Position numbers and translations under genes: made by a program. This document shows positions 25,053-33,400 of a stretch of DNA of 64,000 nucleotides, piece after piece (position 1 is the first letter of the stretch; each line of letters opens with the position of its first letter). Source of the DNA: Pelomonas sp. SE-A7 (lineage in GTDB: Bacteria > Pseudomonadota > Gammaproteobacteria > Burkholderiales > Burkholderiaceae_C); the NCBI RefSeq assembly GCF_030345705.1, contig NZ_JAUASW010000002.1, positions 744,001 through 808,000 on the forward strand, written 5' to 3'. Below the pieces are notes generated by a model. That model was not told the DNA's origin. It did not search any database and worked only from the letters and a program-made list of their open reading frames with translations.

Positions 25053-27716
25053 TCACTGCGCCTTGCCGAGATGCTCGAGCCAGAAGCGCTCGTACTTGCG
25101 GTGCCAGCCCACGGCCTTGACCGCGCCGCCCATGCCGTGCTCGCCGTCCGGGTCGAGGTACAGGTCGACCAGGGCGTCCTTGCCGGTCAGCAGCAGCTCG
25201 CGGTAGACGTTGACCGTGTCCTGGTACAGCACGTTCGGATCCTGCATGCCATGGACCAGCATCAGCGGATGCTTGAGGTTCTTGGCCATCGGCAGCAACG
25301 AGTACTTGCGCAGATTGGGCTTGGTGCGATCGACCTTGCCGATCGTGCGGCCGCTGTACCAGCTGTTGTAGTTCTCCCATTCGGTCGGGCCGGCGCCGGC
25401 GATGCCGGCGGCGTACAGGTCGGGCTTGCTGTACATCAGGTACTGGGTCTGGAAGCCACCGAAGCTCCAGCCGTTCAGGCCCACGCGTGACCCATCGACG
25501 CCCAAGTTGGCGCTGATGTGCTTGTGCAGGTCTTCCAGGTCCTCGGCCTGCGGCAGGCCGACCTGCTCGAAGTTGGCGCCCGAGAAGCGGCGGCCGTAGT
25601 TCGAGTGGCCGCGCGTGTCCACGGCCACGGTCACATAGCCGTGCTTGGCAGCCATGTACATGCCGAACATGTAGCCGGTGGGCTGGAAGCTGTCGGTCTC
25701 CACCGTGTGGCGGTCGCCCAGCGGGCCGCCGTAGACGTAGACCACGGCCGGGCGCTTGTCGCTGGCCTGCCAGCCGGCCGGCTTGAACCAGTAGGCATGC
25801 AGGGTGTCGCCATGGCGGTTCTTGAAGCTGAATCGCTCGGGACGCATCACGTCCACCTTGGACCAGCTGGGGTCATGGCTGTCGGTCAATTGCTTGGCGG
25901 GCGCGCCGGCCTTGAGCAGCTTGAGCTCAGGACGCTGGGCCCAGTGGCCGGCCATGGCGGCAACCTGGCTGCCGTCATAGGAAGCCACGGCGCTGCGGTG
26001 GTAGTCCGGTGCGCTGCCCAGGGCCTGCATGCTGCCGTCCGCGAGGTTGACCTTGAACACGTTCATGGCCGCCAGGTCGTCCTTGTTGGCCAGCACCAGC
26101 ATGCTCTTGCTGTCGGGCGAGAAGCCCAGCACCTGATGGGCCTCGAACTCGCCCTTGAGCAGGGGCTTCAGCTGCTTGCTGGCGACGTCGTAGCCATAGG
26201 GCTGGCGCCAGCCGGCCTCGTCCATCACGACGACCAGGGTCTGGCCGTCCGGCGTGAAGCGCGGGTTCAGCGAGCTGACCACCTCATGGCCCACGTCGCC
26301 GCGGCGCTCGATCACGACCTCGGGCCTGGCCTTCTCGTCGGCCTGGCCCAGATAGACCTTGAGCAGTTCCTTCTCGCGCTCCCAGGTGGCGAAGGTGTAG
26401 CGCTTGCCGTCCTTGCTCCAGACCACCGGGCTCAGCTCGAACCAGACGTCGCCGCCGGCATGCGTGAACACCGGCGTCGGCTGCTTGGTCGGCGTGGCCT
26501 CGCCCTGCGGCACGGCGCGGATGTAGATCGCGGTGGGCTGGACCATGCGCTTGTCGTCGGAGACCTCGCGGTCGACCTTCTTGGCCGTGGCGAAGCGCTC
26601 GCTGTAATTCATGATCTCGACCTGGCGGCCGGGCTTGGGTGCCGGCTTGCCTTCCTCGCCCAGCGGGGCCTGGGCGGTCAGCGCCATCCAGCGGCCGTCT
26701 TCGCTGATCACGGTGGACGAGATCTTGTACTTCTTGTCGGCATCGTCCGGATGGATCAGCTCGCGGTTCAGCACCTGCACGCCGCCGGCGGCGAAGCGCG
26801 AGCGCAGCACACGGCCTTCGTCCATGTAGACGAAGCCCTGGTCATCGGGGCTGTAGGCCACCATGCGCAGATTGCGCTGCGTGGCCAGCAGCGGCTGGAT
26901 CTTTTCCGAACCGGCCTGCCAGCGGAACAAGGCGCCGCGGTACTGGAAGATCAGCTCGTCCTTCTCGTTGGCCCAGACGATCTGGCTGACGCCGGGGTAG
27001 AGGTCACTGGGCTTGAGCTTGTTCTTGGCCAGCTTCTTCTTCAGCTCGTCGCGCCATTCCCAGGCTTCCTTCTCCGTGGCCTTGGCGGCCGAGGCCGCTC
27101 CAGCAGCGGTCGGTGCCGAAGCGGCGGCCTCGGCCGGAGCCGGCTTGCCGGCGCGCTTGGCCGCCAGCGCCGCCATGGCGCGCTTCTCGGCATCGGCCTC
27201 GGCCTTGTCGGCCGCCTTCTGGGCGTCGTCCTTGGCCTTCTTGTCGGCGAATTCCTTCTTCAGCTCCTCGATGGCCGCCTTTTCCCATTGCTCGAGGTCG
27301 ACCTTCTCGCCGCGCAGGTAGGCGGCATAGGCCTCTTCCTTGACCTGGCGTTCGGCGGTTTCGTCATTGCGCTGCTTGAGCTTCTTCTGGAAGCGCTCCA
27401 GGTCCTCGGGCGCGTCGTAGGCCGCCATCAGGGTCGGCGAAGTCAGACGCCAGGTCTTGCCCGTCTTGGTGTCGTGCACATGCAGGTCGGCACCTGGCTC
27501 GCGGAACGGCGCCCAGGCATAGGCCAGGTAGCGGCCGCTGCGGCTGAACTTGGCGTCGCGGGCGGCTTCGCCGCGGTAAGGCTCGGCGCGGAACAGCTGT
27601 TCCAGCGTCAGCGAGGGTGCGGCCACCGGGGCCGCCTGGGTCAGGGTCGCACCGGCAAAAGCAGCCGACAAGGCAAGGGCCAGGCAGCTGTTGGCCGCCA
27701 GAGTTCGTAGCTTCAA
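25053..27716 (-). CDS. Exported S9 family peptidase with a charged insertion
   Basis: An 887-residue DPP4/acylaminoacyl-peptidase-like protein. Signal peptide about 1-29 (CLALALSAAFAGATLTQA), N-terminal propeller, C-terminal hydrolase with Ser in NGWSFGGFQ (about 751), Asp in HGMQDPN (about 826) and His in DGEHGMGG (about 860). Between residues about 101 and 240 lies a Lys/Glu/Ala-rich, coiled-coil-like insertion with an Ala/Pro-rich stretch (KPAPAEAAASAPTAAG) that most S9 proteins lack. No ATG is available at the N-terminus: the start is TTG at 27714-27716, eight bases after AAGGAG. The NadR-like gene follows in the same transcript. Confidence 0.9.
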   Translation of the reverse strand: MKLRTLAANSCLALALSAAFAGATLTQAAPVAAPSLTLEQLFRAEPYRGEAARDAKFSRSGRYLAYAWAPFREPGADLHVHDTKTGKTWRLTSPTLMAAYDAPEDLERFQKKLKQRNDETAERQVKEEAYAAYLRGEKVDLEQWEKAAIEELKKEFADKKAKDDAQKAADKAEADAEKRAMAALAAKRAGKPAPAEAAASAPTAAGAASAAKATEKEAWEWRDELKKKLAKNKLKPSDLYPGVSQIVWANEKDELIFQYRGALFRWQAGSEKIQPLLATQRNLRMVAYSPDDQGFVYMDEGRVLRSRFAAGGVQVLNRELIHPDDADKKYKISSTVISEDGRWMALTAQAPLGEEGKPAPKPGRQVEIMNYSERFATAKKVDREVSDDKRMVQPTAIYIRAVPQGEATPTKQPTPVFTHAGGDVWFELSPVVWSKDGKRYTFATWEREKELLKVYLGQADEKARPEVVIERRGDVGHEVVSSLNPRFTPDGQTLVVVMDEAGWRQPYGYDVASKQLKPLLKGEFEAHQVLGFSPDSKSMLVLANKDDLAAMNVFKVNLADGSMQALGSAPDYHRSAVASYDGSQVAAMAGHWAQRPELKLLKAGAPAKQLTDSHDPSWSKVDVMRPERFSFKNRHGDTLHAYWFKPAGWQASDKRPAVVYVYGGPLGDRHTVETDSFQPTGYMFGMYMAAKHGYVTVAVDTRGHSNYGRRFSGANFEQVGLPQAEDLEDLHKHISANLGVDGSRVGLNGWSFGGFQTQYLMYSKPDLYAAGIAGAGPTEWENYNSWYSGRTIGKVDRTKPNLRKYSLLPMAKNLKHPLMLVHGMQDPNVLYQDTVNVYRELLLTGKDALVDLYLDPDGEHGMGGAVKAVGWHRKYERFWLEHLGKAQ

Positions 27717-27758
27717 GGGGGAATCTCCTTCCGACTGCCCCGGTTCAGGGCAGGGCGC

Positions 27759-27764
27759 ATTGTA
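27759..27764 (-). promoter_or_regulatory. Putative -10 element for the S9 peptidase gene
   Basis: TACAAT on the minus strand, 42 bases before the TTG start, preceded by a small AAAGC/GCTTT hairpin. No confident -35 was found. Confidence 0.3.
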
Positions 27765-27837
27765 GAAAGCCCCCGCTTTTCATCCGTGCGTCATACGCGC
27801 AGATGCGCGACACTCGCGATCAGCGCCGTCAATCCCC

Positions 27838-28134
27838 ATGTTGCCCAAGCCCTTGGCCGCCCTCGGCCTGATCATCTGCCTGCTGATCGCCCTGCACATG
27901 ATGCTGGGCCCGGCGCAGCGTGCCCGGGTCGATGACTGGCTGCGTGGCCTGCGCGTACGCATTCACCAGCTGCTGGATTTCAGCGGTCGCCGCCGGGATG
28001 CCCGCCGGGCGCGAGCCGAGACCGAATCGCTGATACGCCGCGTCAAGGCCAGCAATCCGCTGCCCGAGGGCGAATGGGAAGGCAACGTCTACCGGCCCAA
28101 GTCCTTCGAGCCCGACAAGCGCAAGCTGCACTGA
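27838..28134 (+). CDS. Small membrane-anchored protein of unknown function
   Basis: A 98-residue protein with one N-terminal membrane helix (PLAALGLIICLLIALHMML), a basic amphipathic middle (RVRIHQLLDFSGRRRDARRARAE split over two helices) and a polar tail containing NPLPEGEWEGNVYRPKSF. The tail looks conserved in composition but I recognise no domain. Orientation is probably inside-basic by the positive-inside rule. It is divergent from the S9 peptidase (121 bases) and convergent with the HD-GYP gene. Confidence 0.6.
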   Translation: MLPKPLAALGLIICLLIALHMMLGPAQRARVDDWLRGLRVRIHQLLDFSGRRRDARRARAETESLIRRVKASNPLPEGEWEGNVYRPKSFEPDKRKLH

Positions 28135-28146
28135 GCCGTACCGCGC

Positions 28147-29481
28147 TCAGGCCGCCTGGGCCAGGTCGCCCTCTCTGGTCTCGCCACGCAGTCGCTGCAC
28201 CCAGGCCTTGACCACCTGCAACTCGGAATCGGTCAGCAGGCCGGCGCGCAACAGGGCCTCGCGCTCAAGCTCTCGCAGCCGCCAGCCGAATTCCCCGATC
28301 AGCGCCGCCAGCTCCTGCTTGAGCTCCGGATCGTCGCCCAGCTCCTGTTCGCGTTGCAGGTCGTCGGGACGCAGCGAATTGAGGCCGCTGGAATAGAACG
28401 AGGCCTGAATGCGCAGCATGCGCCTCAGGCCCTGCTGCAGCACCTCGCGCAGGGCCGGGCCGCTGTCGGCGATCTGGCGGTCCAGCCAGGCCCGCAGGGT
28501 CTCGAACCGCTCCAGCGTCGCGGTCACGCGCTGGAACTGCGGCTGCATCGAGGCCAGCGGCTGCAGCGATTGCAACCAGGCATCCATCTCGCCGCTGTTG
28601 CGTGCCGCGGCGTTGATCGCCTCCAGCAGGCTGGGACTGAACTCGCCCGGAATCAGCTTGCTGGCCACGCTGGCACGGGCGAGCGCGCCGCCGCCCGATT
28701 CGATCAGGGCCATCAGCCACTCGGACACGGCCAGGATCTGTCCATCGAGCGGCACCTGGTCCTCGACCAGTCCCCGCGGATAGCCGAAGCCGTCCAGCCG
28801 CTCATGGTGGTTCAGCACCGCCTCGGCCACGGCGGCCCCGGCACCCGGCAAGGCCAGCAGCACGCGATGCCCGATCACCGGATGGCTGACGATGTGCCGC
28901 CATTGCTCGGGCTCCAGGTCGCGGCCACGTTCCAGGTAGCTGGGGTCGATGTAGAGCTCGCCCACGTCATGCAAGAGGCCGGCCAGGGCCAACTGGCGAT
29001 GCCGGTCGATCTGATCCGGCAGCAGGCGACGAGCCAGGGCCAAGGTCAACATGGCAACGCCGACGCTGTGGGAGAGCCGGTCGCCCTGGTAGCCGGCATA
29101 GACCGTCAGCAGCGACTGCACCTGCATGCTCAAGCGAAGTGTGGACAGCGTGGCCGACACCGGCTGGGCGCGCTGGTGCGAGCACAGGGTCTTGAGCAGT
29201 GGATGCTCGTCCTGCAGCTTCTCGGCCAGCGGGCCGAACAGCTCGGGCACCACGCCGTCTATGACCTGCACGCAGTCTTCCAGCGGCTTCGACAACTTGT
29301 GGGCCAGCAGCCGGTCGCGGGTGCTTTCGTCGATGGCCGCACCCTTGGCCAGCAGCTTGATGCCCTGGGCGCTGTAAATGTCTTCGCTGGTCTGGACCTG
29401 GCGGGTCGCGGCGGTCGCGACGACGTGATTGAAGAAATGCGGATTGACCGATTCGACACCGGTCGAGCCTGACGCGGACAT
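28147..29481 (-). CDS. HD-GYP domain phosphodiesterase (downstream copy)
   Basis: A 444-residue cytosolic protein with no membrane segment or recognised sensor. The HD-GYP core is intact: HDVGELYIDP (HD pair, about residue 170), HPVIGHRVL, and HHERLDGFGYPRGL (GYP motif, about 235). Such proteins hydrolyse cyclic di-GMP to GMP or pGpG. The N-terminal 110 residues (NPHFFNHVVATAA, GIKLLAKG, LLAHKLSKPLEDC) and the helical C-terminal 150 residues are shared with the gene just upstream, so the two arose by tandem duplication. The gap to that gene is 71 bases. Confidence 0.9.
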   Translation of the reverse strand: MSASGSTGVESVNPHFFNHVVATAATRQVQTSEDIYSAQGIKLLAKGAAIDESTRDRLLAHKLSKPLEDCVQVIDGVVPELFGPLAEKLQDEHPLLKTLCSHQRAQPVSATLSTLRLSMQVQSLLTVYAGYQGDRLSHSVGVAMLTLALARRLLPDQIDRHRQLALAGLLHDVGELYIDPSYLERGRDLEPEQWRHIVSHPVIGHRVLLALPGAGAAVAEAVLNHHERLDGFGYPRGLVEDQVPLDGQILAVSEWLMALIESGGGALARASVASKLIPGEFSPSLLEAINAAARNSGEMDAWLQSLQPLASMQPQFQRVTATLERFETLRAWLDRQIADSGPALREVLQQGLRRMLRIQASFYSSGLNSLRPDDLQREQELGDDPELKQELAALIGEFGWRLRELEREALLRAGLLTDSELQVVKAWVQRLRGETREGDLAQAA

Positions 29482-29552
29482 GGGCTGCTACTCCTTGACC
29501 CTGAGCGGCCGTCATTGTTTGCCGACAAGCCTGACACCAGGCTTGTTGGAAA

Positions 29553-30872
29553 TCAAGCCAGGGCGCCGTCCTTCACCGCGGCAATCAGGTCCGCCACCAT
29601 CAGGCGGTCGCTCTCGCTCAGTGCGGCCGAGCGCAGTTGCAGCTCCCGCTCCAGTTCCTTCATGCGCCAGTGGAATTCACGCAACAGGGCGAGCACTTCC
29701 AGGTGGACCTCGCCTTCTTCGGCCACGAGCTCCTGGACCAGGGCCTCGGGATGGTCGGCATCCAGCCCGGCGCTGCTGAAGGCCGACTGCAGCTGCAGCA
29801 TGCGCTGCAGGCACAGGTCCAGCAGGCTGCGCAGGTCGGGGCTGGCGCCAATGGCCCTGGCCCGCAGCTGCGCCCTCGATGAGCGGAAACGGGCCAGCAG
29901 CTCGGCCACCCGCAGCGCGCGCGGCAAGGCATCGGCCAGGCCGCGGTCCTGGTCCAGCACGTGGTCGGGGCCCTCGCAGTCCCGCGCCGCCTGGCGCAGC
30001 GCGCCGAAGATCTGCTCGCTGAACTCACCGGGAATCAGCTTGCTGGCGACGCTGCTCTGCGTGATAGGCAGGCTGCCGGCATCGACCAGTCCCATCAGCC
30101 ATTCGGCCGAGGCCAGGATCTGGGCCGACAAGCTGAAGTCGCGACCGGCCAGGCCGCGCGGATAGCCGAAGCCGTCCAGCCGTTCGTGGTGGCACAGCAC
30201 CAGCTCGGCGAGCTGGGGCCCGGCGCCTTCCATGCCGGCCAGCACCCGCTGGCCAATGACCGGATGGCTGACGATGTGCCGCCACTTTTCGGCGGTGAGC
30301 GGCCCCTCGCGGCTCAGGACCGCGGGCGCCAGGTAGAGCTCGCCAACGTCGTGCAGCAGGCCTGCCAGGCCCAGCACGCGGTGGGCGTCCACATCGCCGG
30401 GCAGGAGGCGCCGGCCCAGGGCCTTGGCGATCAGTGCCACGCCGACCGCATGGCTCAGGCGCCCGCCGGGCTGGTCGGCATAGACGGTCAGCAGCGAGCG
30501 CACAGGTCCGCTGAGCTTGAGCTTGGCGAGCGATTGCTCGACCGGCAGCGCACGTTCGTGAGACGCCAGCGCACGAAGCAGAGGATGCTTGTCCATCAGC
30601 TGCTCGGCCGCAGCAGCAATCTGCTCGGAAGACACGCCATCGGCCATGCCCAGGCAGTCTTCGAGCGGCCGGCTCAGCTTGTGGGCCAGCAGGCGTTCGT
30701 GGATGCAGCCGTCGACCTGCGTCCCCTTGGCCAAAAGCTTGACGCCGCTACCGCTGATGATGTCTTCGGTCACCTCGACCTGATGGGCCGCCGCGCTGGC
30801 AACCAGGTGCTCGAGGTAGTGCGGGTTGACCGCGCCGACGGCGTCCGCGGATTCGACGGCTGTTGTTGTCAT
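29553..30872 (-). CDS. HD-GYP domain phosphodiesterase (upstream copy)
   Basis: A 439-residue paralogue of the next gene, sharing domain layout and motifs: NPHYLEHLVASAA, GVKLLAKG, LLAHKLSRPLEDC, HDVGELYLAP, HPVIGQRVL and CHHERLDGFGYPRGL. All metal-binding and GYP residues are intact, so cyclic di-GMP hydrolysis is expected. No sensory domain is evident; the roughly 110-residue N-terminal module may serve as one. I chose the ATG at 30872 (MTTTAVES) over an upstream frame extension that is Pro/Arg-rich. The pair is probably one transcript. Confidence 0.9.
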   Translation of the reverse strand: MTTTAVESADAVGAVNPHYLEHLVASAAAHQVEVTEDIISGSGVKLLAKGTQVDGCIHERLLAHKLSRPLEDCLGMADGVSSEQIAAAAEQLMDKHPLLRALASHERALPVEQSLAKLKLSGPVRSLLTVYADQPGGRLSHAVGVALIAKALGRRLLPGDVDAHRVLGLAGLLHDVGELYLAPAVLSREGPLTAEKWRHIVSHPVIGQRVLAGMEGAGPQLAELVLCHHERLDGFGYPRGLAGRDFSLSAQILASAEWLMGLVDAGSLPITQSSVASKLIPGEFSEQIFGALRQAARDCEGPDHVLDQDRGLADALPRALRVAELLARFRSSRAQLRARAIGASPDLRSLLDLCLQRMLQLQSAFSSAGLDADHPEALVQELVAEEGEVHLEVLALLREFHWRMKELERELQLRSAALSESDRLMVADLIAAVKDGALA

Positions 30873-30968
30873 TGCTGCCTGACTGCTGACTGCTTGCCGA
30901 GGGCCCGGTCCCGGGGAGGGTCGGGCCATTGTGGCGAGCGGACCAGGCGGCGTCCAGCCGCTTTTCCC

Positions 30969-31181
30969 TCAGGCGTGGGAAGGCGGGTAGCCGGCCTCCG
31001 TGAGCGCCGCGGCCAGCTCGGTGCGCGATTTGCTGCTGCCCTCGACCTGCAGGTGCCGACCCTCGCGGTCGAAGTTCAGCCGTGCGGCCGCGTCCAGCTC
31101 ATGGATCGCCTCGGTGATGGCCGCCACGCAATGGCCGCAGCTCATGTCGGGCAGGTGGAAATTCTGGACATCGCTCCCCAT
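30969..31181 (-). CDS. copZ: CopZ-like heavy-metal-associated (HMA) metallochaperone
   Basis: A 70-residue single HMA domain with the metal site MSCGHC near residue 13 in the DMSCGHCVAAITEAI helix start, and the typical ALTEAGYPP end. It probably carries Cu(I) to the divergent ATPase encoded 50 bases away. GAGGAG lies six bases before the ATG. The 50-base gap must hold two promoters; I see no CueR-type palindrome there, so regulation is not readable. Confidence 0.87.
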   Translation of the reverse strand: MGSDVQNFHLPDMSCGHCVAAITEAIHELDAAARLNFDREGRHLQVEGSSKSRTELAAALTEAGYPPSHA

Positions 31182-31231
31182 TTGTCACTCCTCAAACCAG
31201 GTCTATCAGCCGCAGCTTATCCTCACGCGCC

Positions 31232-33400
31232 ATGAGCAGCAGCCGTCCCCAGCAATGGACCCTCGCCGTCGAGGGCATGTCTTGCGCGTCCTGCGTAGGT
31301 CGGGTCGAAAAGGCCTTGCTCAAGGTGCCCGGCGTGGCCGAGGCCGAGGTCAATCTGGCCACCGAGACCGCCACGGTCCAGGGCCGGTCCGGTCTGCAGA
31401 TCGCCCAGCTGTTGGCGGCGATCAGCAAGGCCGGCTACCAGGCCCGTCTGGCCGAGGAGCCGCAGCGGCAGAGGGACTGGTCGTCCAGCGGCTGGCCGGT
31501 GCTGCTCGCCACCCTGCTGTCGGCGCCGCTGGTCCTGCCCATGCTCGGCCTGCTGGTCGACAAGCACTGGATGCTGCCGGGCTGGTTGCAGCTGCTGCTG
31601 GCCACGCCAGTGCAGTTCTGGCTGGGCGCGCGCTTCTACCGCCACGGCTGGTCGGCACTGCGCGCCGGCAGCGGCAATATGGACCTGCTGGTCGCCCTGG
31701 GAACCAGCGCCGCTTTCGGGCTCAGCCTCTACCTGCTGGCGCGCGGCGAGGTGCATGGCCTGTACTTCGAATCGGCCGCCGTCGTCATCACCCTGGTGCT
31801 GCTGGGCAAGTGGCTGGAAGCCCGGGCCAAGCGCCAGACCACCGAGGCGATTCGCGCCCTCAAGCAGTTGCGCCCAGAAACCGCTCGCGTGCTGCGCGAG
31901 GGGGCCGAACAGACCCTGCCGATCTCGGCCCTTCGCCTGGGCGACGAGGTGCTGGTGCGGCCCGGCGAACGCATCCCGGTGGACGGCGAGGTGCTGGAGG
32001 GCGACAGCCAGGTCGATGAATCGCTGATCACCGGCGAAAGCCTGCCGGTGGCCAAGCATGCCGGCAGCAAGGTCGTGGGCGGAGCAGTCAATGGCGAGGG
32101 CCAGCTGCGCTTGCGGACCATGGCGCTGGGCGCTGAATCGACGCTGTCGCGCATCGTGCGACTGGTCGAATCGGCGCAGGCCAAGAAGGCGCCGATCCAG
32201 CGCCTGGTGGACAAGGTCAGCAGCGTCTTCGTGCCGGTGGTCGTGTTCGTCGCCCTGGTGACCCTGGTCGGCTGGGGCCTCGCCAGCGGTGACTGGCAGG
32301 ACGCCCTGCTCAAGGCCGTGGCCGTGCTGGTGATCGCCTGCCCTTGCGCCCTGGGACTGGCCACGCCCACGGCCATCATGGCCGGCACCGGCGTGGCGGC
32401 GCGGCACGGCATCCTGGTCAAGGACGCCGAGGCGCTGGAGCTGGCCGCCAGGCTGGAGCTGGTCGCCTTCGACAAGACCGGCACCCTGACCCTGGGCCAG
32501 CCCCGGCTGCGCGAGCTCCGGCCTGCACCCGGCGAAAAGGCCGAACCCCTGCTGCTGCTGGCCGCAGCCTTGCAGTCAGGCAGCGAACACCCGCTGGCGC
32601 GGGCCGTGCTCGAAGCGGCCGAGGGCCAGGTCTTGCCAGCCACGCGCGCGCTACGGGCCGTGCCAGGCCGCGGCGTGACGGCCGAACTGCCCGAGCAGGA
32701 CCTCAGCCTGCACCTGGGCTCGGGTCGCTACATGGCCGAACTCGGCATTGCACTGGATCCGCTGCTGACCCAGGCCCAGGCGCGGCAGGCCGAGGGCGCC
32801 ACCGTGTCCTGGCTGGCCCAGACCGCTCCGCAGCCGCGCCTGCTTGCGATGCTGGCCTTTGCCGACGAGCTCAAGCCGGCGGCGGCCGCCGCGGTCCAGG
32901 CCCTGCGGGAGCAAGGCCTGCGCAGCGTGATGCTGAGCGGCGACAACCGCGGCAGTGCCGGAGCGGTTGCGGCGAAGCTGGGCATCGACGAGGTGCGCGC
33001 CGAGGTGCTGCCGGCCGACAAGGCCCGCATCGTGGTCGAGCTGCGCGAGGGCGGCCGGCACGTGGCCATGGTGGGCGACGGCATCAACGACGCGCCGGCC
33101 CTGGCCGCGGCCGACGTGGGCATGGCGATGGCCACCGGCACCGACGTGGCCATGCAGGTGGCGGGCATCACCCTGATGCGCGGCGACCCGGCCCTGGTAC
33201 CGCAGGCGATCGCGCTGTCGCGCGCTACCGTGCGCAAGATCCACCAGAACCTGTTCTGGGCCTTCGTCTACAACGTGGTCGGCATTCCGCTGGCCGCGCT
33301 GGGCTTGCTGAGCCCGGTGATCGCCGGCGCGGCCATGGCTTTCTCCAGCGTCTGTGTGGTCGGTAACGCCTTGCTGCTCAAGCGCTGGCGTCCGGATTGA
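31232..33400 (+). CDS. copA: Copper-translocating P1B-type ATPase CopA
   Basis: A 722-residue inner-membrane Cu(I) exporter. One N-terminal HMA domain (GMSCASCVGRVE), eight membrane helices, actuator loop with ITGES, the metal-channel CPC in IACPCALGLATPT (about residue 370), phosphorylation site DKTGTLT, the HP motif SEHPLARA, and hinge GDGINDAPAL. A late-helix Tyr-Asn pair (FVYNVVGIPLAA) and MxxSS-type residues (AMAFSSVCVV) fit Cu(I) rather than Zn selectivity. The ribosome binding site is weak. Its stop codon is back-to-back with that of the convergent ChaN-like gene. Confidence 0.93.
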   Translation: MSSSRPQQWTLAVEGMSCASCVGRVEKALLKVPGVAEAEVNLATETATVQGRSGLQIAQLLAAISKAGYQARLAEEPQRQRDWSSSGWPVLLATLLSAPLVLPMLGLLVDKHWMLPGWLQLLLATPVQFWLGARFYRHGWSALRAGSGNMDLLVALGTSAAFGLSLYLLARGEVHGLYFESAAVVITLVLLGKWLEARAKRQTTEAIRALKQLRPETARVLREGAEQTLPISALRLGDEVLVRPGERIPVDGEVLEGDSQVDESLITGESLPVAKHAGSKVVGGAVNGEGQLRLRTMALGAESTLSRIVRLVESAQAKKAPIQRLVDKVSSVFVPVVVFVALVTLVGWGLASGDWQDALLKAVAVLVIACPCALGLATPTAIMAGTGVAARHGILVKDAEALELAARLELVAFDKTGTLTLGQPRLRELRPAPGEKAEPLLLLAAALQSGSEHPLARAVLEAAEGQVLPATRALRAVPGRGVTAELPEQDLSLHLGSGRYMAELGIALDPLLTQAQARQAEGATVSWLAQTAPQPRLLAMLAFADELKPAAAAAVQALREQGLRSVMLSGDNRGSAGAVAAKLGIDEVRAEVLPADKARIVVELREGGRHVAMVGDGINDAPALAAADVGMAMATGTDVAMQVAGITLMRGDPALVPQAIALSRATVRKIHQNLFWAFVYNVVGIPLAALGLLSPVIAGAAMAFSSVCVVGNALLLKRWRPD

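Noticed and set aside
31182..31231. CueR-type operator between copZ and copA
   Set aside because: No ACCTTCC/GGAAGGT-like palindrome is present in the 50 bases.
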